A stretch of 64,000 nt of DNA. It comes from QWHO01 sp021404945. Its GTDB lineage: Bacteria > Vulcanimicrobiota > Xenobia > Xenobiales > QWHO01. The stretch covers positions 33,669 through 97,668 of the forward strand of contig CAUJEN010000064.1 in the NCBI GenBank assembly GCA_963169765.1, written 5' to 3'. A program made the translations under genes and the position numbers. Positions 45,079 to 52,124 of this stretch are shown piece by piece; within the stretch, counting starts at the first letter, position 1; each line of letters begins with the position of its first letter. Under the pieces are notes generated by a model. It did not search any database and was not told the DNA's origin. It saw only the letters and a program-made list of their open reading frames with translations.

Positions 45079-46395
45079 ATGAAGCTGGGGATTCTTGCGG
45101 CTCTACTGGGAGCTGTCATCGCTGGGCCGGCACTGGCACAGGATCAGAGCGCCAGCATCGAACAGATCGCCGCCGCCGTCGAAAGACACATTGCCGAAGA
45201 GTCCCAGGCCTCAGGCGGATACTTTCTCCTCAGGCACGACAGCAAAGAGCTGAAACTGAAGCTCGTGAGGGTCCACATGGAGTATCTTGCGGACCTCGGC
45301 GGCGGCGTCCAGTTCGCCTGTGTGGATCTGGTCGGGACAGACGGCCCCGTCTACGATGTGGACTTTTTCCTTCGAGGCGGTCCGAGCGACATGACCGTGA
45401 CCCAAACCACCGTTCACAAGGTCAACGGTCAGCCGCTCTACGCCTGGAAACAGAAGGAGGACGGAACGTGGGTCCGCGTCGGTGTGACCGACGCGAGCCC
45501 TCGTCTCCTGGGGGTGATCCAGGGCGAGGATGCGTTCGAATTCACCTACCGAGCTCGGTTCCCCGAGCTATCCGGCCCGGCAAGACTGTGGTTGCCGATG
45601 GCCCGGTCGGACGCCTACCAGACCGTCGAGGTCGTGAAGATCTCTGCGCCTTCCGAGGCGAGACAACTCGACGAGCGCGAGTACGGCAACAAAGTTCTCT
45701 TCTTGAAGGCGGGACCGGAAGACAGCGGCAAGACGGTCGAGATCCAGTACCGAGTGCGCCGAAAGGAAAAGTCGCCTTACCCCGCGGAGGGCTCCGTGCT
45801 GGGAAAGTACCTCGAGCCCAACCGTCAGGTCCCCAGCCACGCAGCCTTCCGCGATATCGCCGAAAAGGCGATCAAAGGCAAAGCCACCGATCTGATGCGC
45901 GCGCGGGCGCTCTACGACCACGTGATTGACCAGGTCCGCTATGCCCGCTACGGCTCAGGCTGGGGGGAAGGCAACGCCGTCTACGCATGTCAGGCAAAAA
46001 GTGGGAACTGCACGGATTTTCACGCCTACTTCATCGCGCTCGCGCGCGCCGTCAACATCCCCGCCCGCTTCTCCATCGGAGCCGCCATTCCGTCGGAACG
46101 AAACGACGGCGGCATCGACGGCTACCACTGCTGGGCCGAGTTCTTCGCCGATGGCCAGTGGTGGCCCGTGGATATCAGCGAGGCTGACAAGAACTCGAGT
46201 CTTGCAACCTACTATTTTGGGCATCAACCTGCCAATCGCATCGAACTGAGCCGGGGCCGCGATCTCCTGGTCGAGCCGGGGCCAGTGTCTGGTCCGATCA
46301 ACTTCCTCGCCTTTCCCGTGCTTGAGGTTGAGGGCAAGCCGGTCAAGGCTCCCACCGAGTTTTTGTTCCGGCGCCTGAGCAAGGCGCAGGATTAG
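45079..46395 (+). CDS. Secreted transglutaminase-like protein
   Basis: 438 residues from ATG 45079, preceded by AAAGGGAGG. Signal peptide MKLGILAALLGAVIAGPALA|Q. N-terminal beta domain about 25-265; transglutaminase core about 270-390 with Cys in KSGNCTDFHAYFIALAR, His in GYHCWAEFFADG and Asp in WPVDISEAD. It should act in the periplasm as a protease or crosslinking enzyme. Unlike the cytoplasmic transglutaminase at 7.3 kb it is exported and has no ATP-grasp neighbours. Pairs with the Cys/EHP protein. Confidence 0.92.
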   Translation: MKLGILAALLGAVIAGPALAQDQSASIEQIAAAVERHIAEESQASGGYFLLRHDSKELKLKLVRVHMEYLADLGGGVQFACVDLVGTDGPVYDVDFFLRGGPSDMTVTQTTVHKVNGQPLYAWKQKEDGTWVRVGVTDASPRLLGVIQGEDAFEFTYRARFPELSGPARLWLPMARSDAYQTVEVVKISAPSEARQLDEREYGNKVLFLKAGPEDSGKTVEIQYRVRRKEKSPYPAEGSVLGKYLEPNRQVPSHAAFRDIAEKAIKGKATDLMRARALYDHVIDQVRYARYGSGWGEGNAVYACQAKSGNCTDFHAYFIALARAVNIPARFSIGAAIPSERNDGGIDGYHCWAEFFADGQWWPVDISEADKNSSLATYYFGHQPANRIELSRGRDLLVEPGPVSGPINFLAFPVLEVEGKPVKAPTEFLFRRLSKAQD

Positions 46396-46478
46396 AGAGG
46401 CTCGCCCCGGTCGGGCTGGAGTCACTGGCTTGATCTGGGTCATTCCCGGCGCGCCCCGAAAGTCGCTATGGTAAGCCA

Positions 46479-47891
46479 GTGGGCGAGGCGCTGCTGATCG
46501 TTTTTTCCGTGCTGCACTTGCTGGGTTTGCTGGCCGCAGTGCACGCAATTCTCAAGTCCAGCACCCCCCAGGGGGCGCTGGCGTGGTCTCTGGCCCTGCT
46601 GGCCTTTCCGGCCGTGGTCCTGCCCTTTTACCTGATCTTCGGCAGCACCCACTTCGAAGGCTACGTCAACCCGCTGAGAGCCGGCTCGCTTCTGGGCTCG
46701 ACCGCGCCGATTCGCGAGATTCTGGCCGGCCTGTCCGAGTGCCGCCACCAGGACCAATCTCTGAGCGTGCTCGAAAAGCTCGCTCGCACCCCTTTCACCC
46801 ACTCCAACAAAGTCGAGCTTCTGATCGATGCTCCGGCCCATTATCGTCGCATGCATCAGGAGATCGAGCAGGCCTGCGAATATTTGCTGGTCTTGTTCTA
46901 TAAGGTCCAAGACGATGACTCCGGCCGCGATCTGAAGCGGCACCTGATCCAGAAGGCTCGCCAGGGGGTGCGCGTCTATTTCGTCTATGACGAGCTGGGC
47001 AGTCCCACCATACGAGGCGCCTTCCTGGACGAGATGCGCCAGGCTGGCATCCAGGCCAGGGCCTTTCGGGCAGCCCGAGGCCTGCGTCACAGCCTGCAAT
47101 GGAATTTCTGCAATCATCGCAAGATCGTGGTGGCCGACGGACGGGTCGCCCTGGTGGGGGGCATGAACATCTCCGACAGGCACCTGGGCCGTGACCCTCG
47201 TTTCGGCCCCTGGCGCGACACCCACGCGGTGCTCGAGGGGCCGGCCGTGATCGGCGTGCAACTGGCCTTCTGCGAGGACTTCTACTGGGCCTCGCGGGGA
47301 AAGCTGCCCACGGTGAGCTGGACGCCTCACCTGGCCGCGCCCGGAAACCAGGTCTGCACCTACCTCAGCAGTGGGCCTGCCGACTCGACCCAGGTGGGGG
47401 TGATGTCTTACCTCGAGTGCATCAACTCCGCTCGGCGGCGATTGTGGCTTGCCTCCCCCTACTTTCTTCCCGACTCGTCTCTCTTGAAGGCATTGAAGAT
47501 GGCCGACCTGCGCGGGGTGGAGGTGCGCATCCTGATTCCCCCGGCCCGCTTCGAGCCTTCCATGCGTCTGGCTGCGCTGTCTTTAATCCCCGAGCTTCGC
47601 GAGACGGGGATCCAGTTCTACGAGTATCCCATCTACAACCACTCCAAGCTGATGCTGGTGGACGATTGGCTCGCGTGGGTGGGAAGCTCGAACCTGGACA
47701 GCCGCTCTCTGTTCCTCAACTTCGAAGGCAACCTGATCGTGGCCGATCAGGCCTTTGCCGCCCAGATGGAGCAGATGCTCGCAAGCGACTTTGAACGCTC
47801 CCGCCCGCTCTCCATCGATCTCTTGACGAGGTCGGGGCTGGCGACCCGACTGGGCATCAGGCTCGCCCGCCTCTTCGTGCCCCTGCTGTGA
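46479..47891 (+). CDS. cls: Cardiolipin synthase (phospholipase D family)
   Basis: 470 residues, GTG start. Two N-terminal membrane helices (about 3-22, 32-52), then two phospholipase D motifs: HRKIVVADGRVALVGGMN near 205-222 and HSKLMLVDDWLAWVGSSN near 385-402. Cls joins two phosphatidylglycerol molecules into cardiolipin. The order of helices and HKD motifs is that of bacterial Cls. It is convergent with the zinc-ribbon gene downstream with only 13 bases between. Confidence 0.94.
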   Translation: MGEALLIVFSVLHLLGLLAAVHAILKSSTPQGALAWSLALLAFPAVVLPFYLIFGSTHFEGYVNPLRAGSLLGSTAPIREILAGLSECRHQDQSLSVLEKLARTPFTHSNKVELLIDAPAHYRRMHQEIEQACEYLLVLFYKVQDDDSGRDLKRHLIQKARQGVRVYFVYDELGSPTIRGAFLDEMRQAGIQARAFRAARGLRHSLQWNFCNHRKIVVADGRVALVGGMNISDRHLGRDPRFGPWRDTHAVLEGPAVIGVQLAFCEDFYWASRGKLPTVSWTPHLAAPGNQVCTYLSSGPADSTQVGVMSYLECINSARRRLWLASPYFLPDSSLLKALKMADLRGVEVRILIPPARFEPSMRLAALSLIPELRETGIQFYEYPIYNHSKLMLVDDWLAWVGSSNLDSRSLFLNFEGNLIVADQAFAAQMEQMLASDFERSRPLSIDLLTRSGLATRLGIRLARLFVPLL

Positions 47892-47904
47892 GCGCGAGTC
47901 AGCT

Positions 47905-48294
47905 CTATTCGAAGAGCCTTCGCAGGGCCTGGAGCAAGCCGGGTTTCTCATGCACCGTGCCGGCCATATGGTCGAGCAGGGCTTTGAGCTCGCCCCCGTC
48001 GAGCCAGATGCCGTGCTCGGGGCAGCGATCCACCAGCACGTCGCAGTCGGAGAGGTAGCGCCCGCGCTCCATCTCCTGCGAGCACTTGAGGCAGGCCACC
48101 GGCTGATCCAGATCGGCGGCGCGGGTACGGGGGACGGCCAGGCCACTGGGCTGAAGCGCTCTGTCCTGAAGGGCGAACATGCGGTTCAACTCGGCCAGGT
48201 CGTACCAACTGCCCTCGCACTGAGGGCACATGTCGACCTGGATACCGCCCGCCTCGACGGTCTTGAGGGGCACATTGCAGCGTGGACAGTTCAT
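47905..48294 (-). CDS. Double zinc-ribbon (zf-TFIIB) protein
   Basis: 129 residues from ATG 48294. Two related zinc ribbons: MNCPRCNVPLKTVEAGG...CPQCEGSWYDLAEL, and ACLKCSQEMERG...CPEHGIWLDGGEL. Each has the CxxC...CxxC/H and W(Y/L)D(L/G)xEL pattern of the zf-TFIIB family. Function generally unknown; small cytoplasmic protein. The frame is open upstream but not in natural sequence, so the ATG is used. The transcript probably begins below the hairpin at 48340. Confidence 0.85.
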   Translation of the reverse strand: MNCPRCNVPLKTVEAGGIQVDMCPQCEGSWYDLAELNRMFALQDRALQPSGLAVPRTRAADLDQPVACLKCSQEMERGRYLSDCDVLVDRCPEHGIWLDGGELKALLDHMAGTVHEKPGLLQALRRLFE

Positions 48295-48339
48295 GGCCGG
48301 GGCCTTCGACGCGACTTTGAGAACGCCCTTGAACGCAAG

Positions 48340-48367
48340 AAGGCCGGCTCTGTCCGGGGCCGGCCTT
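48340..48367 (-). terminator. Strong hairpin terminator between vapB and the zinc-ribbon gene
   Basis: AAGGCCGGC (48340-48348) and GCCGGCCTT (48359-48367) form a 9-bp GC-rich stem with a 10-base loop. On the minus strand it is followed by CTTCTTG. It would end vapB transcription before the zinc-ribbon gene. Confidence 0.55.
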
Positions 48368-48476
48368 TGCAGGTGGAGGATCAGGCCCCGGCGCCCTGCT
48401 GCATCATCAACTCCATCGCCTCGGGCGAGAGCGAGAGGCCCGTGGCTGCTGCAAGGGGCCGACTGCTCGAGCCCGG

Positions 48477-48767
48477 TCACGGCCGCCTGGGCCACCGGCG
48501 GGGCCAGCTCGTCCGCCCTGCGCAGCGAGCAGCGGCCAACAGCTCGAGCAATTCGCTCGTATCCTGCAGGTTGACCCCTCGGACCGCCCTTCCCGCGTCA
48601 CAAACGGGCAGGGTCCAGCCGGCTGGCTCGACTTTGCGGACTCTTTGCTCCGCCAGATAGAGGCGCAGGCCCTCCTCGAAAATGACGGTCAAAGGAATAC
48701 GCCTGGCAGCCGACAGCTTCTTTGCTTCCAAAAGCAGGTGGTCGGGAACATTGATAGTGGTCCGCAT
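48477..48767 (-). CDS. Orphan VapB-type antitoxin
   Basis: 96 residues from ATG 48767. MRTTINVPDHLLLEAKKLS is a ribbon-helix-helix DNA-binding motif, and WTLPVCDAGRAVRGVNLQDTSELL matches the toxin-binding tail of VapB (usually LP.F.G.GL.PGVDL.D...L). The last 20 residues are Arg/Trp-rich and probably a run-on beyond the original end. No PIN-domain VapC follows, so it is orphaned or its toxin was lost. Confidence 0.75.
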   Translation of the reverse strand: MRTTINVPDHLLLEAKKLSAARRIPLTVIFEEGLRLYLAEQRVRKVEPAGWTLPVCDAGRAVRGVNLQDTSELLELLAAARCAGRTSWPRRWPRRP

Positions 48768-48820
48768 GATGAGATTATGAGTCATCAACGCATCAACCGT
48801 CAAGCAAGACCTGCAGGCTG

Positions 48821-49177
48821 CTAAGGCTCCATCCCCTCCAGTCCGGTCTGCATGGCGCTGACCAGCCCCGAGGGGGGCATAGGCAGAGGCAGGTAAAGAT
48901 GGCGCTCGTCGTTTTGCACCAATCGCAGCTCGCGGCCGATGGCGCCGGGCAGCACGGCAGCCAGAAACTGGGACAGGTCAGGGCGAGGCAAAATGACGTA
49001 GACCGCTTCGGGCGTGTCGGCGACCACGCGCACCTCCACCTCGGGAGGAATCTGCACCCCAAGCTCGGCGAGCACCTCGCGGGGAGCGCTCAGAAAGCGT
49101 TCCTTGAAGTCGGGCATGGCCCAGCAGCTGGCGATGGCCTGCGAGATCTTGATGCGATCCTCGGGGGTGAGATCCAT
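48821..49177 (-). CDS. NHLP (nitrile hydratase leader)-type peptide
   Basis: 118 residues with an AAGGAGGC ribosome-binding site. Residues 1-65 match the nitrile-hydratase-alpha-like leader of RiPP precursors: IKISQAIASCWAMPDFKERFL, PREVLAELGVQIPPEVEV, RVVADTPEAVYVILP. The usual Gly-Gly cleavage site is absent. Residues 66-118 do not look like a short core: RELRLVQNDERHLYLPLP repeats the leader's strand EVRVVADTPEAVYVILP, so this seems a duplication. It may be a RiPP precursor, or a pseudo-leader that only binds partner enzymes. It lies 11 bases from a Tat metallopeptidase and near a radical SAM gene. Confidence 0.82.
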   Translation of the reverse strand: MDLTPEDRIKISQAIASCWAMPDFKERFLSAPREVLAELGVQIPPEVEVRVVADTPEAVYVILPRPDLSQFLAAVLPGAIGRELRLVQNDERHLYLPLPMPPSGLVSAMQTGLEGMEP

Positions 49178-49188
49178 GGGGGCCTCCT

Positions 49189-50157
49189 TCAAGCTTTCAG
49201 CCGGGCTTCCATAGCGCCCAGCTCTCGGTCCTTGTCCAGTTGGAGCTTGAGCTCTCGACAGGTTTGCTGCTGCAACCCCAGACCCCGACCCTGAATCAAG
49301 ATGGCCCCGTGGGCCACCTCGGCCCCCACCTTCCGAGCCAGGACGGGCAGGTGGCCATACCAGCCCTCCAAAAGATGCGCGAACGCCTTCTGGATGGCAG
49401 CATAGGCTCGCCACAGACCGCGATTGGCCATCAGCGAGCGGAACACCTCGGGCTGCTGGGCGCGGGCCCAGGTCAGATAGGCCAGCACGTAGCCTCGAAA
49501 CTCCTGGTGGGCGGGCATGGTGGCATCCGGACCGCCCAACAGCTCAGACCACTTTCCGGCATAGTCAGCTGGTCGCTGAGCCAGGTGGCTGACCAGCTCG
49601 ACCGCCGCCCGGCTACCGCAGTAGTAGGCGCTCAGCTCATCGAGCAGTCCATAGAGGCCATCCTTCTGACAGACGTGGTTGTCGTCGGGGCTGTCGAAGT
49701 AAGTGCCGAAGCGGAAGGTGGCTCGCAAATAGTCAGGGCAGGCGGCCACCGCCTGACGGGCCGGGAAAGTGGGTCCTCCCAGGACGAAAAAGCGCTTGCC
49801 AGGCTCGGGGAAGACCACCAGGCTGGCTCGCTCGGACAGGGCCCGCCGGTCCATCTCCAGGGCCTGAGTGCGAGCAAAAAAGTGGCACGTCTCGTGCACC
49901 AGCACGTTTCCCCACTGCACCATCTCGCCCAGAGGCTTACCCTCGACCAGGTACCAAAGGTCGACGTGAGGCATGCGCAGGCCGTCGCCATAGCTCTCGG
50001 GGGCGGCCGCGTAGCCATGCAGAATCTGTCGTCCGAGAGGGCTCGAGCGAGCGATCAGGTCGCTCAGGAGGGCCCGGCTGATGGTGGCCTGGCCCGCTCG
50101 GGCCGGGGAAACGGCCAGCGCCAGCAGTCCGGCCAGAAACGAGCGTCGCCTCAGCAC
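49189..50157 (-). CDS. Tat-signal HExxH metallopeptidase-like protein
   Basis: 322 residues if started at GTG 50157 (TTG 50163 or ATG 50226 also possible). The N-terminus has a twin-arginine signal, LRRRSFLAGLLALAVSPARA. Then VLVHETCHFFARTQ (His88, Glu89, His92) is a zinc-protease HExxH, and LLDELSAYYCG offers Glu174 as the third ligand, as in gluzincin-like enzymes. Not a family I can name. Adjacent to an NHLP-type gene, it could be a leader peptidase that acts after export. Cytoplasmic folding before Tat transport fits a metal enzyme. Confidence 0.75.
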   Translation of the reverse strand: MLRRRSFLAGLLALAVSPARAGQATISRALLSDLIARSSPLGRQILHGYAAAPESYGDGLRMPHVDLWYLVEGKPLGEMVQWGNVLVHETCHFFARTQALEMDRRALSERASLVVFPEPGKRFFVLGGPTFPARQAVAACPDYLRATFRFGTYFDSPDDNHVCQKDGLYGLLDELSAYYCGSRAAVELVSHLAQRPADYAGKWSELLGGPDATMPAHQEFRGYVLAYLTWARAQQPEVFRSLMANRGLWRAYAAIQKAFAHLLEGWYGHLPVLARKVGAEVAHGAILIQGRGLGLQQQTCRELKLQLDKDRELGAMEARLKA

Positions 50158-50264
50158 GCTCAACGAATTCGGCCCGCAGGCCTTTTGGCTCCTGCCCGGG
50201 AACATTCCCAGAGAGTTTGCTACCATGGAAGCGGAAAGCTCATTCTTGCCCGAGGGGGTAGCCC
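50158..50264. promoter_or_regulatory. Divergent promoter region between the peptidase and radical SAM genes
   Basis: About 107 bases separate the two starts. It must contain promoters for both the NHLP-side and the radical-SAM-side operons. GAGGGGG at 50251-50257 serves the radical SAM GTG. I see no clear -35/-10 pair. Confidence 0.45.
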
Positions 50265-51296
50265 GTGCGCGTCTCGCTGGTTCTGACCCATCAGTGCAAC
50301 CTGGCCTGCAGCTACTGCTACACAGGCGACAAGTTCAACCGCTCGATGCCGGTGGAGCTTGGCTGGAAGGCCCTTAAGATGGCCTTCCACGGGCCGCGTG
50401 AGGAGACCGTGGGGGTCTCGTTCTTCGGCGGAGAGCCGATGCTGGAGTTCAAGACCATGAGCCGGCTGACCCGCCTGGCCACGCGCCTGGCCGAGCGCCA
50501 GGGCCGACGCCTGGAGTTGTCCTTGACCACCAACGCCACCATCCTCACCAAAAAGCAGCTCGACTTCCTGCGCCACTACGGCTTCTGGGTGGCCGTCAGC
50601 ATCGACGGGATGGGAGCCGACCACGACCGACACCGCTCTTTCGTCAACGGGCGCAGCTCCTCCGAGCTGGTATGGCGCAACCTGGAGGCAGCCACCGAAG
50701 AGCTCGAGCGCCTGCACGTGCTGATGGTGCTCAACCCCGAAACCATCGGCGGGGTTCCGGCGGCCCTGGAGCAGATGTACCGACTGGGTGTGTCGCGCGT
50801 CTCGCTGTTGCCCAACATGGAGGCTGACTGGGATCAAGCCGCCCGCGAGACGGCCCGCCAGGTCTATCACGACATGGCCCGGGTGGTCTTCCTCTCTATG
50901 GCCACCCCCGAGCCCTATCACGTCTCGCCTTTCGCCGATCAGCACGCCTGCTCGCCGCGCACGTCCCACTGCAGCTTCGGGGTCAAGGACGTAGCCGTCT
51001 CGCCGCGGGGCAAGCTCTACCCCTGCTCGCGCCTGGTGGGCACCGACACCCGGGTGGACGTGCAGGTGGGAACGGTGGACACCGGTCCGCTGCTCGACCG
51101 GGTGCAGGCGGTGACCGTTCGCTCGGCCGAGAAGATGTCCTCGTGCGGCACCAGTGGGCCCTGCGCTTGCGTCTCGCTGATGCCGGGAGACGTCCAGCAG
51201 CAGCTGAGCGTGCACCGCTTCTTCGCCGAGCTGATCGGCGACTCGGTGGAGGCCGCCCGGCTCTACGTCGAAGAGCTGCAGATGGTGGCCGCCTGA
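50265..51296 (+). CDS. Radical SAM/SPASM-like maturase
   Basis: 343 residues, GTG start. CNLACSYC (Cys11, 15, 18) binds the SAM cluster; FFGGEPML is the SAM-binding GGE; the barrel runs to about 215. The C-terminus has Cys229, Cys236, Cys254 (C-x12-G-x4-C within SPRGKLYPC) and Cys294, 300, 302, a SPASM or twitch arrangement for auxiliary clusters. Enzymes of this type modify peptides. It is joined by TGATG to the first of three small Tat proteins, so these are its likely substrates. Anaerobic sulfatase maturase is an alternative; a split sulfatase is 7 kb away. Confidence 0.9.
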   Translation: MRVSLVLTHQCNLACSYCYTGDKFNRSMPVELGWKALKMAFHGPREETVGVSFFGGEPMLEFKTMSRLTRLATRLAERQGRRLELSLTTNATILTKKQLDFLRHYGFWVAVSIDGMGADHDRHRSFVNGRSSSELVWRNLEAATEELERLHVLMVLNPETIGGVPAALEQMYRLGVSRVSLLPNMEADWDQAARETARQVYHDMARVVFLSMATPEPYHVSPFADQHACSPRTSHCSFGVKDVAVSPRGKLYPCSRLVGTDTRVDVQVGTVDTGPLLDRVQAVTVRSAEKMSSCGTSGPCACVSLMPGDVQQQLSVHRFFAELIGDSVEAARLYVEELQMVAA

Positions 51297-51583
51297 TGTC
51301 AGAAGATCGCCTCAAACGCCGCCGATTCATCGCCGACATGCTGTTTGCCGGCTCGGCCGTGGCCGGAGCCGGGCTGGTCAGCCGCTGGGCCATGGCCCAG
51401 AAAGAGCCACCCCCGCCGCCACCCAGGCCTTCCTCCAGCCCCTCTCCCGAGCCTCCGCGCATGCGGGGCGAGGTGGAGGCGCCCCGGGTCAAGGGTGACG
51501 TTGCGCCCCCCCATCCGGGCTCGGTAGCGCCGCCAGTACAGTCCCCCTCCCCGGTGGTGGAAGGCGAGGTGAAAGCCCGATGA
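51296..51583 (+). CDS. Tat-signal Pro-rich small protein 1
   Basis: 95 residues beginning MSEDRLKRRRFIADMLFAG. The KRRRFIAD motif fits the twin-arginine pattern and is followed by a hydrophobic stretch to about residue 34. The rest is Pro-rich (PPPPPPRPSSSPSPEPP) with Arg/Glu/Val spacing and no Cys. Its ATG overlaps the radical SAM stop. The two genes after it are close paralogues. Probably an exported peptide and a possible radical SAM substrate; no known family. Confidence 0.75.
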   Translation: MSEDRLKRRRFIADMLFAGSAVAGAGLVSRWAMAQKEPPPPPPRPSSSPSPEPPRMRGEVEAPRVKGDVAPPHPGSVAPPVQSPSPVVEGEVKAR

Positions 51584-51855
51584 GTGCCGATAAGCTGAAA
51601 CGTCGTCAATTTCTGGCCGACGCCCTGTTTGCGGGCGGGGCCCTGGGCGCGGCCGCGCTGGCGGCCCGCTACCTGGGCAACAAGCCCCCCGAGCCCGAGC
51701 CCAAAATAATGGGGAAGGTAGCTCCTGTCCACACCCCGACCCCCGAGCCGACCGGCATCTGCGCTCCGGTCGAGCCCAATGTGGACGGCGGAGCCCGCCC
51801 CCTGGCCCCCGGCCAGGTGGTGGCTCCCCAGACGCCGCCGCAACAAACCCGATGA
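51580..51855 (+). CDS. Tat-signal Pro-rich small protein 2
   Basis: 91 residues, starting with ATGA overlap with protein 1. MSADKLKRRQFLADALFAGGALGAAALAAR is the signal, read as KRRQFLAD plus hydrophobic core. The mature part is Pro-rich (PPEPEPK; HTPTPEPTGI) with a single Cys in GICAPVEPN. Compared with protein 1 the N-terminal 25 residues are nearly alike and the tails differ. Confidence 0.75.
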   Translation: MSADKLKRRQFLADALFAGGALGAAALAARYLGNKPPEPEPKIMGKVAPVHTPTPEPTGICAPVEPNVDGGARPLAPGQVVAPQTPPQQTR

Positions 51856-52124
51856 GCGAGCCCCGTAAACGCCGCCGCCAGTTCCTGGCCGACCTGCTGT
51901 TTGCCGGCGGTGCAGCCGCCTCGGCCGCGCTGCTGGCCCGGGCCTTCGCCGATCCGGCCCAGCCCGAGCCCACCCCGGTGGCCACGCGCACTCCGCCTCC
52001 CCGTGGTTGTCGCCAGGATCCCGAACCGGCCATCAATGGAGCCATGGAAATGCAGCCCGAGGGCAAGTTCGTCATTGCGCATCCGCCCGAGCGCTCCACT
52101 CCGACGCCTCAGCCCGCCAGATAA
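51852..52124 (+). CDS. Tat-signal Pro-rich small protein 3
   Basis: 90 residues, again ATGA-coupled. MSEPRKRRRQFLADLLFAGGAAASAALLAR has the same signal; the tail contains RGCRQDPEPAINGAMEM with one Cys and ends STPTPQPAR. The gene ends 16 bases inside the convergent glycosyltransferase. With proteins 1 and 2 it forms a tandem triplication of signal plus variable tail. Confidence 0.75.
   Translation: MSEPRKRRRQFLADLLFAGGAAASAALLARAFADPAQPEPTPVATRTPPPRGCRQDPEPAINGAMEMQPEGKFVIAHPPERSTPTPQPAR

Noticed and set aside
50265..51296. Radical SAM gene as maturase of the 41-43 kb sulfatase
   Set aside because: Possible, but it is 7 kb away and coupled to other small genes; the Cys spacing (C-x5-C-x-C) does not follow the anaerobic sulfatase maturase pattern exactly.
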